A stretch of DNA of 34,423 bases from an uncultured Clostridiaceae bacterium. GTDB taxonomy: Bacteria > Bacillota > Clostridia > Lachnospirales > Lachnospiraceae. The notes beneath the pieces were generated by a model that was not told where the DNA came from, searched no databases, and saw nothing but the letters and a program-made list of their open reading frames with translations. Each line of letters starts with the position of its first letter. Within the stretch, counting starts at the first letter, position 1. Made by a program: the position numbers and the translations under genes. Below, one piece after another: positions 1 to 8,196 of this stretch. The stretch is taken from NCBI GenBank assembly GCA_902477765.1, contig CABSIM010000030.1:1-34423 (forward strand), written 5' to 3'.

Positions 1-452
1 CCTATAACGGACAGCCCTGCAACAGTCAGCCTTACGGCGACCAGCCCTATAACGGACAGCCCTACAACAGCCAGCCTTACGGCGACCAGCCCTATAACGG
101 GCAGCCCTACAACAGTCAGCCTTACGGCAGTCAGCCGCAGCCGAAACAGAAAAATAAATTTGCCACACTCTCTCTGGTATGCGGAATCATAGGTCTCCTG
201 ACTCTGTGCTGCTGTGCATTCCCTCTGGCCATCATCATGGGAGCCGGTGCCATCTGTTTTGCCGTGATTTCCAAAAAAGAGATGCCTCTCTCCGGACCGG
301 CCATCGCGGGCATCATTCTGGGCATCATCTGCGTTCTTCTGGGAATCGGTGAATTCATCTATGTCATGGCATTTTCCCAGTTCATGAACGACCCGGAAAA
401 CGCTGCAATCATCAATGAAATCTATGAGCAGATGGAACAGCAGCTTCAGTAG
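1..452 (+). CDS. DUF4190-like membrane protein with Gln/Pro/Tyr repeats (5' end missing)
   Basis: The frame is open from the window edge (first full codon at position 3) to a TAG at 450-452, so the N terminus lies outside the window. About 45 residues of tandem YNGQP/YNSQP/YGDQP repeats lead into a short basic stretch (KQKNK). Two hydrophobic segments follow, separated by a small loop, with a cluster of three cysteines in the first. The C-terminal tail is short and acidic (about 30 residues). A hydrophilic Q/P/Y/G-rich N terminus followed by two helices is typical of DUF4190-type small membrane proteins in Firmicutes, whose function is not established. A strong hairpin terminator follows 35 bp after the stop. 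The ATG at 237 lies inside the first membrane segment and is not the real start. Confidence 0.7.
   Translation, partial: YNGQPCNSQPYGDQPYNGQPYNSQPYGDQPYNGQPYNSQPYGSQPQPKQKNKFATLSLVCGIIGLLTLCCCAFPLAIIMGAGAICFAVISKKEMPLSGPAIAGIILGIICVLLGIGEFIYVMAFSQFMNDPENAAIINEIYEQMEQQLQ
3..137 (+). repeat. Three 45-bp in-frame tandem repeats
   Basis: Three consecutive 45-bp units (3-47, 48-92, 93-137) encode 15-residue repeats built from three related pentapeptides (YNGQP, Y/C-NSQP, YG-D/S-QP), so a 15-bp sub-period is also visible. Copies differ at only a few bases. The repeat is coding and probably continues beyond the left edge. Its copy number may be collapsed in the assembly. Confidence 0.85.
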
Positions 453-486
453 GAAAGCAGCTGTCTGTTCATCCCATCGGAAAATT

Positions 487-529
487 AAAAAGAGACAGAA
501 TCATGGTTTTCATGGTTCTGTCTCTTTTT
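487..529. terminator. Bidirectional intrinsic terminator
   Basis: A 19-bp stem (487-505 with 511-529, one G-T mismatch) with a 5-base loop starts with five A and ends with five T. It can therefore terminate transcription from both sides. It sits between the convergent DUF4190-like gene and the DUF2752 gene that closes the hom unit. Confidence 0.85.
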
Positions 530-588
530 CTGTCTGCGGCATTCCGGACTCCGGAAGTCCAATGTTTCTTTTTATTTTCCTCCGGTTT

Positions 589-954
589 CTATACCGGCGG
601 CAGCATGCTGAGAAGGTCTTTTCCCAGCACCACCAGACAATAGTTTTTTACGATAAAATTTACTGCCGTAAGCCCTACTCCCACATAAATATACCGGTTT
701 TCCAGGTACAGACGGTACCGGGGCTTTCCGGTTCTCCAATAGAGGAACCATGAAAGAGAAAACAGCACCGCCATCAGTGCACAGTACGGCACCAGCGGAT
801 GGTAGAGAAAACTCAGAACCGGTTTCCCCTGAAGCAGGGCCTTCACCGCCCTTGTTCCTCCGCATCCGGGACAGTAAAGCCCGGTAAACATATGAAACAG
901 GCATGGGACTCCGCCGTCAGCCCACAGCCGTATGATTTCTGCAGCTCCGTTCAT
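589..954 (-). CDS. DUF2752 family small membrane protein
   Basis: This 121-residue protein carries the DUF2752 hallmark CPGCGGTRA at about residues 28-36, where two cysteines sit at the end of a first hydrophobic region. Two more hydrophobic stretches follow (about 45-70 and 88-108). The function of the family is unknown, and the CxxC-type motif suggests metal or redox chemistry only as a guess. Its ATG overlaps the hom stop codon by four bases (ATGA), so it is translationally coupled to hom and is the last gene of that unit before the terminator at 487-529. Confidence 0.8.
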   Translation of the reverse strand: MNGAAEIIRLWADGGVPCLFHMFTGLYCPGCGGTRAVKALLQGKPVLSFLYHPLVPYCALMAVLFSLSWFLYWRTGKPRYRLYLENRYIYVGVGLTAVNFIVKNYCLVVLGKDLLSMLPPV

Positions 955-2165
955 AATTCCGCCGTGATGCTCTGTCTCAGCCCGCCCAGCAGACCGGCCG
1001 CCTCACGGAACTGAGGTCCGCTCATTTTCCCGGTGAGGATCGCAAACTCATCCAGTCCTTCCAGGCTGATCCATTTCACACTGCCGAAAGCTTCCTCCAC
1101 CAGTTCCTTTTTGTCCCGGCGGTTTCCTTCAAACCTTGCAAAATAATGACGTTCCAGAAGATCGGCCGGCAGAATCTCCTGCTTTTCTTCCGTCCAGCCA
1201 GGCATTCTGTTTCCGTTTCCGTGAAGAGCTGCCTGTATCATATCCGCCACCACTGCGCTGGCCGTCGGCAGTTTCCCTGCTCCGCTTCCGTAAAACATTG
1301 AAACTCCCAGCATATTTCCTGTCACCATGATCCCATTGTAGACTCCGCTGACGGAATACAGGGGATTCTGGGGACCTATCATCACGGGAGCAACCTCCGC
1401 ATAGATATTTCCGTTCTGTTTCCTGCTGATTCCCAGGAGCTTGATGGACATTCCCAGTCTGGCGGCATAGCTGAAATCCAGATCTGTAATGTCGGTAATC
1501 CCTCTTGTGGGCACATCTTCATAACATACTTCTTTTCCTGCTGCCACAGCTGTCAGAATGGCAATTTTTCTGCAGGTATCATATCCCTCCACATCAGACC
1601 TGGGATCACGTTCCGCATATCCCAGTTCCCTGGCCTTTTCCAGCGCCGCTTCAAAGGTCCAGCCTTCTTCGTACATCTTGGACAGCACATAATTGGTGGT
1701 TCCGTTCATGATGCCGGATATCTCCAGAATATCCTCACCTGCCAGACTGTCGTTCAGTGTGCGGATAATGGGAATTCCTCCGCCCACACTGGCTTCAAAC
1801 AGGAAATTCACCTGTTTTTCCTCTGCCAGCTTCAGAAGTTCCGTACCATGGGCCGCCACCAGAGCCTTGTTGGATGTTACCACATGTTTTCCTTTCATCA
1901 GGCACCGCTTTACAAAGTCATATGCCGGCGTAGTTCCTCCCATGGTTTCCACCACAATGGATATCTCCGGATCTTCTTCGATAACCGCAATATCCTGTAC
2001 GGTCTTTCCTTCTGCAGGCGTGCCCGGAAACTCCCTGAGATCCAGCACGTATTTCACTTCTATGGGCTCTCCCGCCTTTTTTGCGACCTGTTCCCTGTTT
2101 TCCAGCAACATTTCAAAAACGCCTGATCCTATGGTGCCGTATCCCATGATTGCTGCTTTCATCAT
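951..2165 (-). CDS. hom: Homoserine dehydrogenase
   Basis: This 404-residue enzyme reduces aspartate semialdehyde to homoserine with NAD(P)H (EC 1.1.1.3), the entry to threonine and methionine synthesis. A Rossmann motif GYGTIGSG is at residues 8-15. The family signature around IMNGTTNY is followed by SDVEGYDTCRKIAIL, which contains the conserved Asp and Lys of the active region. The C-terminal 60 or so residues (FARFEG...EFAILTG) look like the ACT regulatory domain usual for feedback-controlled forms. Length fits the monofunctional enzyme (about 400-440), not an aspartokinase fusion. Its start overlaps the upstream ACT-protein stop by four bases, and its stop overlaps the DUF2752 start by four bases, so all three are tightly coupled. 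Confidence 0.95.
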   Translation of the reverse strand: MMKAAIMGYGTIGSGVFEMLLENREQVAKKAGEPIEVKYVLDLREFPGTPAEGKTVQDIAVIEEDPEISIVVETMGGTTPAYDFVKRCLMKGKHVVTSNKALVAAHGTELLKLAEEKQVNFLFEASVGGGIPIIRTLNDSLAGEDILEISGIMNGTTNYVLSKMYEEGWTFEAALEKARELGYAERDPRSDVEGYDTCRKIAILTAVAAGKEVCYEDVPTRGITDITDLDFSYAARLGMSIKLLGISRKQNGNIYAEVAPVMIGPQNPLYSVSGVYNGIMVTGNMLGVSMFYGSGAGKLPTASAVVADMIQAALHGNGNRMPGWTEEKQEILPADLLERHYFARFEGNRRDKKELVEEAFGSVKWISLEGLDEFAILTGKMSGPQFREAAGLLGGLRQSITAEL

Positions 2166-2608
2166 TTCTCCACTCCCAATATTCTTATGTCATAAATTCC
2201 CGTCAGATTTTCCATGTCTTCCATCATCCTTGTCACATTTCCCGTGGCAGGCAGAACCTCCACACTGAGTGTCACAGTTGCCACGCCGTTGACGGGGATT
2301 GTCTGATGGATCGTCAGAATGTTTGCCCGGTATTTTGCCACCACATGGAGAAGATCGGACAGAAGTCCGGGCTTGTCATTCATCTGGGTTACCATCGTTA
2401 CCGTTTTCCCCTTGGTATTGTCTGAAAAAGGAACGATGTCATCCTTGTATTTATAGAAAGAACTGCGGCTCAGCCCCACCTGCTCAGTGGCTTCCTGAAC
2501 CGTAATGGATCTGTCGGACTCCAGAATGCGCTTGGTCTCCACCACTTTCTGCAGCACTTCCGGCAGTGCCTTTTCATTGACGACATAATATTTTTTCTTT
2601 GCTTCCAT
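2162..2608 (-). CDS. UPF0735 (PheB-like) ACT domain protein
   Basis: This 148-residue protein has an N-terminal helix-turn-helix-like segment (TVQEATEQVGLSRSSFYKYK, about residues 40-59) and a C-terminal ACT domain (about 70-146, including NDKPGLLSDLL). This is the layout of the UPF0735/PheB family, which commonly sits next to hom and is thought to sense amino acids. I chose the ATG at 2608 because it gives the usual family length of about 147 residues and has AAAGAGG nine bases upstream. An ATG at 2635 is also possible. The longest frame, starting at 2713, is excluded because the promoter at 2685-2713 would lie inside it. It overlaps hom by four bases. Confidence 0.88.
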   Translation of the reverse strand: MEAKKKYYVVNEKALPEVLQKVVETKRILESDRSITVQEATEQVGLSRSSFYKYKDDIVPFSDNTKGKTVTMVTQMNDKPGLLSDLLHVVAKYRANILTIHQTIPVNGVATVTLSVEVLPATGNVTRMMEDMENLTGIYDIRILGVEK

Positions 2609-2684
2609 GTCCAAAAGCCTCTTTCTTCCTGCCATTTCCGGCTCTTTTGTACGCATGACAAAAACATTTGTCTCCACTCGGAAG

Positions 2685-2713
2685 ATATTATCACAATTAC
2701 ACAAAAAAATCAA
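2685..2713 (-). promoter_or_regulatory. Sigma-A-type promoter of the ACT-hom-DUF2752 unit
   Basis: On the minus strand, TTGATT (2713-2708) and TAATAT (2690-2685) are separated by exactly 17 bp. The start of transcription would be near 2678, about 70 bases before the chosen ATG. Both hexamers are close to consensus. Confidence 0.75.
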
Positions 2714-2759
2714 GCATTTTTCGCCATTTTAACGGATCCGTTCCGGCCAGATTTCTTAA

Positions 2760-2788
2760 TTGACATTTTCCTTTCCTGTCTTTAAACT
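2760..2788 (+). promoter_or_regulatory. Promoter of the nitrilase-family gene
   Basis: A perfect TTGACA at 2760-2765 is followed after 17 bp by TAAACT at 2783-2788. It points rightward, back to back with the hom-unit promoter, and lies 42 bases before the chosen start at 2830. Confidence 0.65.
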
Positions 2789-2829
2789 GTAGATAAAAGA
2801 CAGCAATGAGGCAAAGGAGGTTTCCCATC

Positions 2830-3639
2830 ATGACAAAAATGACCGTCGTGCAGCTTCAGACCCATGTGTATGAGGACAAAATGAAAAATATCGACATGCT
2901 GCTTCCCATGCTCTGGCAGGCAGCCGAACATAAAGCCGATCTGGTATGTCTTCCCGAAATGTTTGCCTGTCCTTATGAAACTTCGCATTTTCCCGTCTAC
3001 GCAGAAAAAGAAGGAGGCCCTGTATGGACCGCTCTTTCCGAAGCAGCCAGGAAATTCAGGATCTATCTGTCTGCCGGATCCGTACCGGAGCGGGACGAAG
3101 AAGGACATATTTACAACACTGCATATGTGTTTGACCGGGACGGACGTCAGATCGCCAGGCACAGAAAAGTCCACCTGTTTGATATCAATGTAAAAGGAGG
3201 ACAGTGTTTCCGCGAATCCGACACCCTGACTGCAGGGGATTCCTCCACGGTCTTCGATACGGAATTCGGGAAAATGGGACTCTGCATCTGCTATGACTTC
3301 CGTTTTCCGGAACTGGCAAGGCGCATGGTTCTGGACGGCGCCAATGTGATTCTGGTGCCGGCAGCCTTCAATATGACCACAGGACCGGCTCACTGGGAAG
3401 TCCTGTTCCGTTCCAGAGCCGTGGACAATCAGGTCTTCACATTCGGCACCGCACCGGCCAGAGACCGGACTGCTTCCTATCATTCCTGGGGCCATTCCAT
3501 CGCGGTTTCTCCCTGGGGAACCGTTCTCGGTCAGCTGGGAGCACGTGCAGATATCCAGGTGACGGAAATCTGTCTGGACGAAGTTCATCAGATCCGGGAG
3601 CAGCTGCCTCTTCTGGCTCACCGCATGGAAAATCTCTAG
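2830..3639 (+). CDS. Carbon-nitrogen hydrolase, omega-amidase (Nit2) type
   Basis: This 269-residue nitrilase-superfamily enzyme has the complete catalytic triad: Glu43 (LPEMF), Lys113 (HRKVHLFDI) and Cys154 (CICYDFRFPE). The KVHLFDI and CYDFRFPE contexts resemble omega-amidase/Nit proteins, which hydrolyse alpha-keto acid amides or deaminated glutathione. The exact substrate cannot be fixed from sequence. The start at 2830 has a perfect AAAGGAGG at 2813-2820 with nine bases spacing. An ATG 24 bases upstream would begin before this site and is rejected. It is a single-gene unit with its own promoter and two downstream hairpins. Confidence 0.88.
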   Translation: MTKMTVVQLQTHVYEDKMKNIDMLLPMLWQAAEHKADLVCLPEMFACPYETSHFPVYAEKEGGPVWTALSEAARKFRIYLSAGSVPERDEEGHIYNTAYVFDRDGRQIARHRKVHLFDINVKGGQCFRESDTLTAGDSSTVFDTEFGKMGLCICYDFRFPELARRMVLDGANVILVPAAFNMTTGPAHWEVLFRSRAVDNQVFTFGTAPARDRTASYHSWGHSIAVSPWGTVLGQLGARADIQVTEICLDEVHQIREQLPLLAHRMENL

Positions 3640-3642
3640 GCG

Positions 3643-3660
3643 GACCGGGCCGGTCTTTTT
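3643..3660 (+). terminator. Short hairpin with T-run after the amidase gene
   Basis: GACCG / CGGTC (5 bp, 3-base loop) followed directly by five T begins three bases after the TAG stop. It is short, so it is a weak candidate compared with the hairpin at 3717-3752. Confidence 0.4.
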
Positions 3661-3716
3661 CTGCGCCTCTGCACAGATTCTTTCCGGCTTCTGCTCCGGA
3701 ACATCTTCATAATCTG

Positions 3717-3752
3717 AAAGCCGCATCCGGTCCATGCCGGATGCGGCTTTTT
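3717..3752 (+). terminator. Intrinsic terminator of the amidase gene
   Basis: A perfect 14-bp stem (3717-3730 with 3737-3750, loop TCCATG) runs into a T-run at 3748-3752. On the opposite strand there is no good T-run, so it serves mainly the rightward gene. From 3753 to 3869 I see nothing else convincing. Confidence 0.85.
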
Positions 3753-3869
3753 CATAAAAAAACAGCATGACCGGAGTCCTGCCGTTTTCATGAACTGTAT
3801 TTCTGTTTCCGCCTTCCGGCTTCGCTGTTCCGTCTTCCGGAAAACAGTCTCCGCCGGAAACCGTTTCTG

Positions 3870-4532
3870 TTAAAGGAGACGCACCTCATCAATTTCACCG
3901 GTCTCCTGAAAGATTTCCCACTGTCCGATGTTCACCGCATGATCGCCGATTTTTTCCAGATACTTTGCTGTCATCAGCGCATCCACACAGCCGTCTGTGT
4001 CCTGGGTTCCTGCCCGCAGATGATCTGCCAGCTCCCCTTTGATCTGATTGAAATAATCATCGATGACATCATCAGATTCCACAACCATCTCCGCCAGTTC
4101 CCGGCTCCTGTTCACGAACGCGTCCGCTGCATTGCGGATCTGGTTCCTGGTTTCCCTGATCATGTTTGGAAGGGCGGATGAATAGGAAGAAAGTTCCGGC
4201 ATTCCCATGCGCAGGAAAAGTTCTGCCATATCGGAAAGATGATTGCCGATCCGTTCCATGTCCGTAGCGATCTTCATGGCTGCGGATACGGTTCTCAGGT
4301 CTCTGGCCACCGGCTGCTGTCTGGTAAACAGATTCAGACATCTGGACTCAATCTTCCTCTGCATGTCTTCTATATTTCTGTCATGACGCACAAATTTCCG
4401 CATGGTATCTTCATCTTTTGTTTCCAGAGCGGCAAACAGCCTGTCGTATCCGTTTTCGACCCACTCTGCCATGGTCATTACTTCCTGTTTCAGCTCTTCC
4501 AGTTCATTTTCAAATAACTTTCTGGGTGACAT
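3870..4532 (-). CDS. phoU: Phosphate signalling regulator PhoU
   Basis: This 220-residue all-helical protein has the two PhoU repeats expected of the family, with the metal-site-like motifs DMERIGNHLSDMAE (about 90-103) and YLEKIGDHAVNIGQW (about 190-205). PhoU binds the Pst transporter and holds the phosphate sensor kinase in check when phosphate is plentiful. It is the last gene of the pst operon, 15 bp after pstB, with GGAGGAAA before the ATG. Length is normal (about 220). Confidence 0.95.
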   Translation of the reverse strand: MSPRKLFENELEELKQEVMTMAEWVENGYDRLFAALETKDEDTMRKFVRHDRNIEDMQRKIESRCLNLFTRQQPVARDLRTVSAAMKIATDMERIGNHLSDMAELFLRMGMPELSSYSSALPNMIRETRNQIRNAADAFVNRSRELAEMVVESDDVIDDYFNQIKGELADHLRAGTQDTDGCVDALMTAKYLEKIGDHAVNIGQWEIFQETGEIDEVRLL

Positions 4533-4547
4533 TTATTTCCTCCAAAA

Positions 4548-5306
4548 TCAGCCGAAACGGCCTGTAATATAGTCTTCGGTCCGTTTGTCCTTCGGCCTTC
4601 CGAAGATATTCATGGTATCATCTGCTTCCACCAGTTCTCCCAGAAGGAAGAATGCCGTCACGTCAGATACCCGGGCCGCCTGCTGCATGTTGTGGGTCAC
4701 CACAACAACCGTATACCGGCTCTTCAGATCATTCATCAGTTCCTCGATCTTCAGAGTGGAGATGGGATCCAGCGCTGATGTGGGCTCATCCATAAGGAGC
4801 ACTTCCGGCTCCACTGCCAGTGCCCTGGCAATGCAGAGTCTCTGCTGCTGGCCTCCGGACAGTCCCAGTGCCGGACTTTTCAGTCTGTCTTTCACCTCAT
4901 CAAAAATGGCAGCTCCCTTAAGGGCATTCTCCACAATCTCATCCAGGCGTGCCTTGTTCTTGATGCCGTGAATTCTGGGGCCGTACGCAATGTTGTCATA
5001 TATACTCATCGGGAACGGATTGGGCTGCTGAAACACCATTCCCACCTTTTTTCTGAGAAGTGTTGTGTCCACTCCGGGATCATAGATGTCCTCGTCATCC
5101 AGCAGTACGGTTCCCTCGATCCGCACTCCGTCCACCAGGTCATTCATCCTGTTGAGGCATTTGAGGAATGTGGACTTTCCGCATCCGGACGGGCCGATCA
5201 GAGCCGTTACCGCGTTTTCCCTGATCTCCATATTGACATTTTTCAGGGCATGATTCTCTCCGTAATAAAGATTCAGCCCGCTTACACTGATTTTATTTCC
5301 CTGCAT
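4548..5306 (-). CDS. pstB: Phosphate ABC transporter ATP-binding protein
   Basis: This 252-residue ATPase powers high-affinity phosphate import (EC 7.3.2.1). Walker A GPSGCGKST is at 38-46, the signature LSGGQQQR begins at 149, and Walker B VLLMDEPTSALDP is around 169-181. The segment RRKKVGMVFQQPNPFPMSIYDN-type Q-loop context is typical of PstB rather than other ABC ATPases. It lies between pstA (18 bp upstream) and phoU (15 bp downstream) and acts at the inner face of the membrane with PstA and PstC. Confidence 0.97.
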   Translation of the reverse strand: MQGNKISVSGLNLYYGENHALKNVNMEIRENAVTALIGPSGCGKSTFLKCLNRMNDLVDGVRIEGTVLLDDEDIYDPGVDTTLLRKKVGMVFQQPNPFPMSIYDNIAYGPRIHGIKNKARLDEIVENALKGAAIFDEVKDRLKSPALGLSGGQQQRLCIARALAVEPEVLLMDEPTSALDPISTLKIEELMNDLKSRYTVVVVTHNMQQAARVSDVTAFFLLGELVEADDTMNIFGRPKDKRTEDYITGRFG

Positions 5307-5324
5307 GTTTTTCCTCTTCTATTT

Positions 5325-6200
5325 TTATTTCCTCTTCTCCACATTGAACCTTCCTGCCAGATACTTGGTGAGGAAATTCATGAACAGCACCAGTATCAGG
5401 AGAACGCAGGCAATTCCGAACGCCACGTCATATTTTCCTTTTGCCATCTGCAGGTAAAGTTCAATGGTCATGGTACCGCCTGATTCAAACAGCTTCTTGA
5501 CCAGACCCATGCCCGGTTTCGGCAGATAGTATCCGCTTCCCGCAGTAAACAGAAGTGCTGCCGACTCTCCCACGATTCTGCCGATGGCCAGGATCACACC
5601 TGTCAGGATTCCCGGCATGGCGCTTGGAAGAAGGATCGTACGTATCATATACCATTTGGTGGCACCGATGCCCAGAGCTCCGCTCCGGTAGCTGTCCGGC
5701 ACCGTTTTCAGTGCTTCCTGCGTATTTCTGGCAATCAGGGGAAGCACCATGATGGTCAGAGTAAATGCGCCTGTCAGCATGGAGTATCCCAGACCCAGGA
5801 CTTCTCCGAAAAACACATTTCCGAACAGGCCGAAAATAATGGACGGGATTCCCGTCAGAGTTTCGATGGTAAATTCAATCAGGGAAACCAGCTTCCCGGG
5901 TTTTGCATATTCGCTCAGATAAATGGCACCGCCGATTCCTATGGGAGTCACCACCACCAGGGTAAGGACCACAATGTACAGTGTATTGACAATATTTCCC
6001 GCAATGCCCACAGTTCCCTTGGAAGCGCTCTGAACCGACGTCAGGAAGCTGATGCTCACCTGTCCGATTCCCCGGAAAAACACATACCCGATGATTCCCA
6101 GTAAAAGTGCCACTGCAATCAGGGCCGCAAGACAGATCAGGCCCATCAGAATGTCATCGGAAATCCGTCTCCGCTTGTTCATAATACTGACCCGTTCCAT
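5325..6200 (-). CDS. pstA: Phosphate ABC transporter permease PstA
   Basis: This 291-residue permease has six hydrophobic segments and the binding-protein-dependent transport signature around SYRSGALGIGATKWYMI, which contacts PstB. The start at 6200 shares one base with the pstC stop (TGATG) and has AAGGAGG seven bases upstream. The longer frame reaching back to 6251 overlaps pstC and lacks such a site. It forms the membrane channel with PstC. Confidence 0.95.
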   Translation of the reverse strand: MERVSIMNKRRRISDDILMGLICLAALIAVALLLGIIGYVFFRGIGQVSISFLTSVQSASKGTVGIAGNIVNTLYIVVLTLVVVTPIGIGGAIYLSEYAKPGKLVSLIEFTIETLTGIPSIIFGLFGNVFFGEVLGLGYSMLTGAFTLTIMVLPLIARNTQEALKTVPDSYRSGALGIGATKWYMIRTILLPSAMPGILTGVILAIGRIVGESAALLFTAGSGYYLPKPGMGLVKKLFESGGTMTIELYLQMAKGKYDVAFGIACVLLILVLFMNFLTKYLAGRFNVEKRK

Positions 6201-7147
6201 CAGACTTCCTCCTTGCCTTTCAGAATCTTTGTGAGTCCGATATTGATGCACATGATAAATACAAACAGTACCAGGCCGATGGTAAACAGAACCTGTCTGT
6301 GAAGTCCGCTGGCATATCCCATTTCACTGACGATGGCCGTTGTCAGGAAGCGGACCGAATTAAACGGCAGCGGGAAGTTTACGGAACTTCCGGAAACCAG
6401 AGTAATGGCCATGGCCTCACCGATGGCACGGCCGGTTCCCAGTACCACTGCGGCAATCACGCCGGACCGTGCGGAAGGAAGCACCACTTTGAAAATCGTC
6501 TGAATCCGGGATGCTCCCATGGCATAGGAAGCCGCTCTCTGCTGCTTCGGCACTGCGTGAATGGCAGATGCGCTTACATTGATTACGGTGGGGAGTATCA
6601 TGATGGCCAGAACAATGACTGCTGAAAGCAGATTGGCACCTCCGGTATACTGGTGAGTTTCCGATCCGGCAAAAATCATTCTTTCAATCCTGTACATGAA
6701 CGGATTCAGCAGATAGATTCCCAGAAGTCCATAGATCACTGACGGAATTCCGGCCAGAAGTTCAACCGCCGGCTTCACAACGGCCGCCAGTTTCGGAGAA
6801 GCGATCTCCTCCATGAAAACCGCCGTAAACACGCCGATTGGTGCTCCGATCAGAACCGCCGCGGTGGTTCCCACGATCGATGTCAGGATAACATAAAGAA
6901 TCCCGAATGAAGGTTCCGCCGCCGTGGGTTTCCACACGGTTCCGAACAGCAGATCCGTGATTCCCACCTGAAGCAGTGCCGGTGTTCCGTTGAGGAACAT
7001 GTAGACGGTGATGGACAGAACTGCCATCACCGCGAAAAATGCACATACTGTAAAAATGATCTGAGCAACATGTTCCACCAGAGCTTTTTTTCTTCTGTCC
7101 GCTTTTATGGAAAAAGTTTGTTTTTCAGTCATATCGTTTTTTCTCAT
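6200..7147 (-). CDS. pstC: Phosphate ABC transporter permease PstC
   Basis: This 315-residue permease has a basic N terminus and about six membrane segments. It contains PAVELLAGIPSVIYGLLG and the coupling loop QQRAASYAMGASRIQTIFK, both typical of PstC. The start at 7147 is ten bases after the pstS stop. A second ATG at 7132 is possible, but neither has a perfect ribosome site (GAGGAA lies somewhat far from 7147). Translation may be coupled to pstS. Confidence 0.95.
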   Translation of the reverse strand: MRKNDMTEKQTFSIKADRRKKALVEHVAQIIFTVCAFFAVMAVLSITVYMFLNGTPALLQVGITDLLFGTVWKPTAAEPSFGILYVILTSIVGTTAAVLIGAPIGVFTAVFMEEIASPKLAAVVKPAVELLAGIPSVIYGLLGIYLLNPFMYRIERMIFAGSETHQYTGGANLLSAVIVLAIMILPTVINVSASAIHAVPKQQRAASYAMGASRIQTIFKVVLPSARSGVIAAVVLGTGRAIGEAMAITLVSGSSVNFPLPFNSVRFLTTAIVSEMGYASGLHRQVLFTIGLVLFVFIMCINIGLTKILKGKEEV

Positions 7148-7157
7148 CCGTGCGGTC

Positions 7158-8105
7158 TTATTCCTCTACTGTGATCAGGCCTGCATTGGCAACCACTTCC
7201 TGGCCTTCTGCAGAGTATACATAGTCAAACCATGCTTTTACAAGATCATTCTGATCTGCGATCTCGCCCTTGGTAGCCATTACGAACGGACGGTTCAGGA
7301 AATATGTACCTGCTTTGATGTTTTCTGCAGTAGCATCTACGCCATCCAGCTGAAGTACAGCTACGGAATCATCAATGGCATCCAGAGAGATGTATCCGAT
7401 GGCACCCGGCGTGGAAGCAACCTTGGCCATAACTGCGCCTGTGCTGTCCAGTTCGTTTGCATATGCACACTTGTCTTCGATACCAAGGATTTCCTCAAAT
7501 GCTCCTCTTGTACCGGAACCGGCTTCACGTCCCACAACCACGATGGGCATATCATCGCCGCCGACTTCACTCCAGTTGGTCACTGCACCGGTATAGATAT
7601 CTGTAAGCTGTGCTTTTGTCAGGTTTGTCACTTTATTGCTGCTGTCAACTGCCACAGCGATTCCGTCAATGGCCATGATGTTTTCTGCAGCTCCGGATCC
7701 TTTTTCTTCCTCTGTAAGATTTCTGGAAGAGTTTCCGATATCGCATGCACCGGACAGAACAGATTCAACGCCTGCGGAAGATCCTGTAAACTCAACGGTT
7801 ACGGTCACATCCGGATATTTTTCCATAAAGCTTTCGCAGAGAGCGTTGGCCACTTTTTCCATGGATGTGGAACCGGACATGGAGATGCTTCCGGAAAGAT
7901 CGGCTGCTGCTTCGGTTTCCTCTGCTTCTGCTTCGGTCTCTGCTGCCTTCTCTGTGGTTTCCGCTGCTGTAGTCTCTGCTGCCGTGGTAGCTGCTGCCGT
8001 GGTAGCTGCTGCAGTCGTCTCTGTATTGCTGCTGCTGCATCCTGTCATGGCACTCATTGCAAGAACTGCTGCACCTGTCAGTGCGATTAATTTTCTGATT
8101 TTCAT
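7158..8105 (-). CDS. pstS: Phosphate-binding lipoprotein PstS
   Basis: This 315-residue extracellular binding protein captures phosphate for PstCAB. A lipoprotein signal ends in AMTGC with lipid-modified Cys23. Residues about 24-68 form a Thr/Ala/Glu-rich tether, and the mature domain begins at SGSISMSGSTSMEKV with the phosphate-binding Ser/Thr motif. Other phosphate-contacting regions are visible at GREAGSGTRGAFEE and CDIGNSSRNL. A GAGGAGGAA site precedes the ATG. The first gene of an operon normally gives the most abundant product, and a PHO-box-like array lies 90-130 bp upstream. Confidence 0.97.
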   Translation of the reverse strand: MKIRKLIALTGAAVLAMSAMTGCSSSNTETTAAATTAAATTAAETTAAETTEKAAETEAEAEETEAAADLSGSISMSGSTSMEKVANALCESFMEKYPDVTVTVEFTGSSAGVESVLSGACDIGNSSRNLTEEEKGSGAAENIMAIDGIAVAVDSSNKVTNLTKAQLTDIYTGAVTNWSEVGGDDMPIVVVGREAGSGTRGAFEEILGIEDKCAYANELDSTGAVMAKVASTPGAIGYISLDAIDDSVAVLQLDGVDATAENIKAGTYFLNRPFVMATKGEIADQNDLVKAWFDYVYSAEGQEVVANAGLITVEE

Positions 8106-8182
8106 AATTCTTTCCTCCTCATGGATTCCTTTTCTTTTTCTTTTTTTCTGTACAGTATGGTTTTACCATTTATTTTCCCCGC

Positions 8183-8188
8183 AGAATA
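8183..8188 (-). promoter_or_regulatory. Extended -10 of the pstS promoter
   Basis: TATTCT on the minus strand is preceded by TGG, giving an extended -10 (TGnTATTCT). No normal -35 is present. Instead the PHO-box repeats end nine bases upstream, placing them at about -21 to -59, the position used by PhoP-activated promoters in Bacillus. Confidence 0.6.
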
Positions 8189-8196
8189 CCATAAAG

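Noticed and set aside
1..137. CRISPR array
   Set aside because: Units are directly adjacent with no unique spacers and encode a periodic peptide in frame with a downstream membrane domain.
2609..2713. Upstream start for the ACT protein at 2713
   Set aside because: A 17-bp-spaced promoter occupies 2685-2713, and the extra N terminus does not match the family.
2782..3768. 328-codon minus-strand frame opposite the amidase
   Set aside because: The sense strand has all catalytic residues plus promoter and ribosome site. The antisense frame runs through the terminator hairpin.
3754..3869. A terminator for phoU
   Set aside because: Only weak, mismatched stems without a clear T-run are seen on the minus strand.
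7921..8030. GCTGCTGCCGTGGTA-type repeats as a regulatory element
   Set aside because: They encode the Thr/Ala/Glu tether of PstS in frame and need no other explanation.
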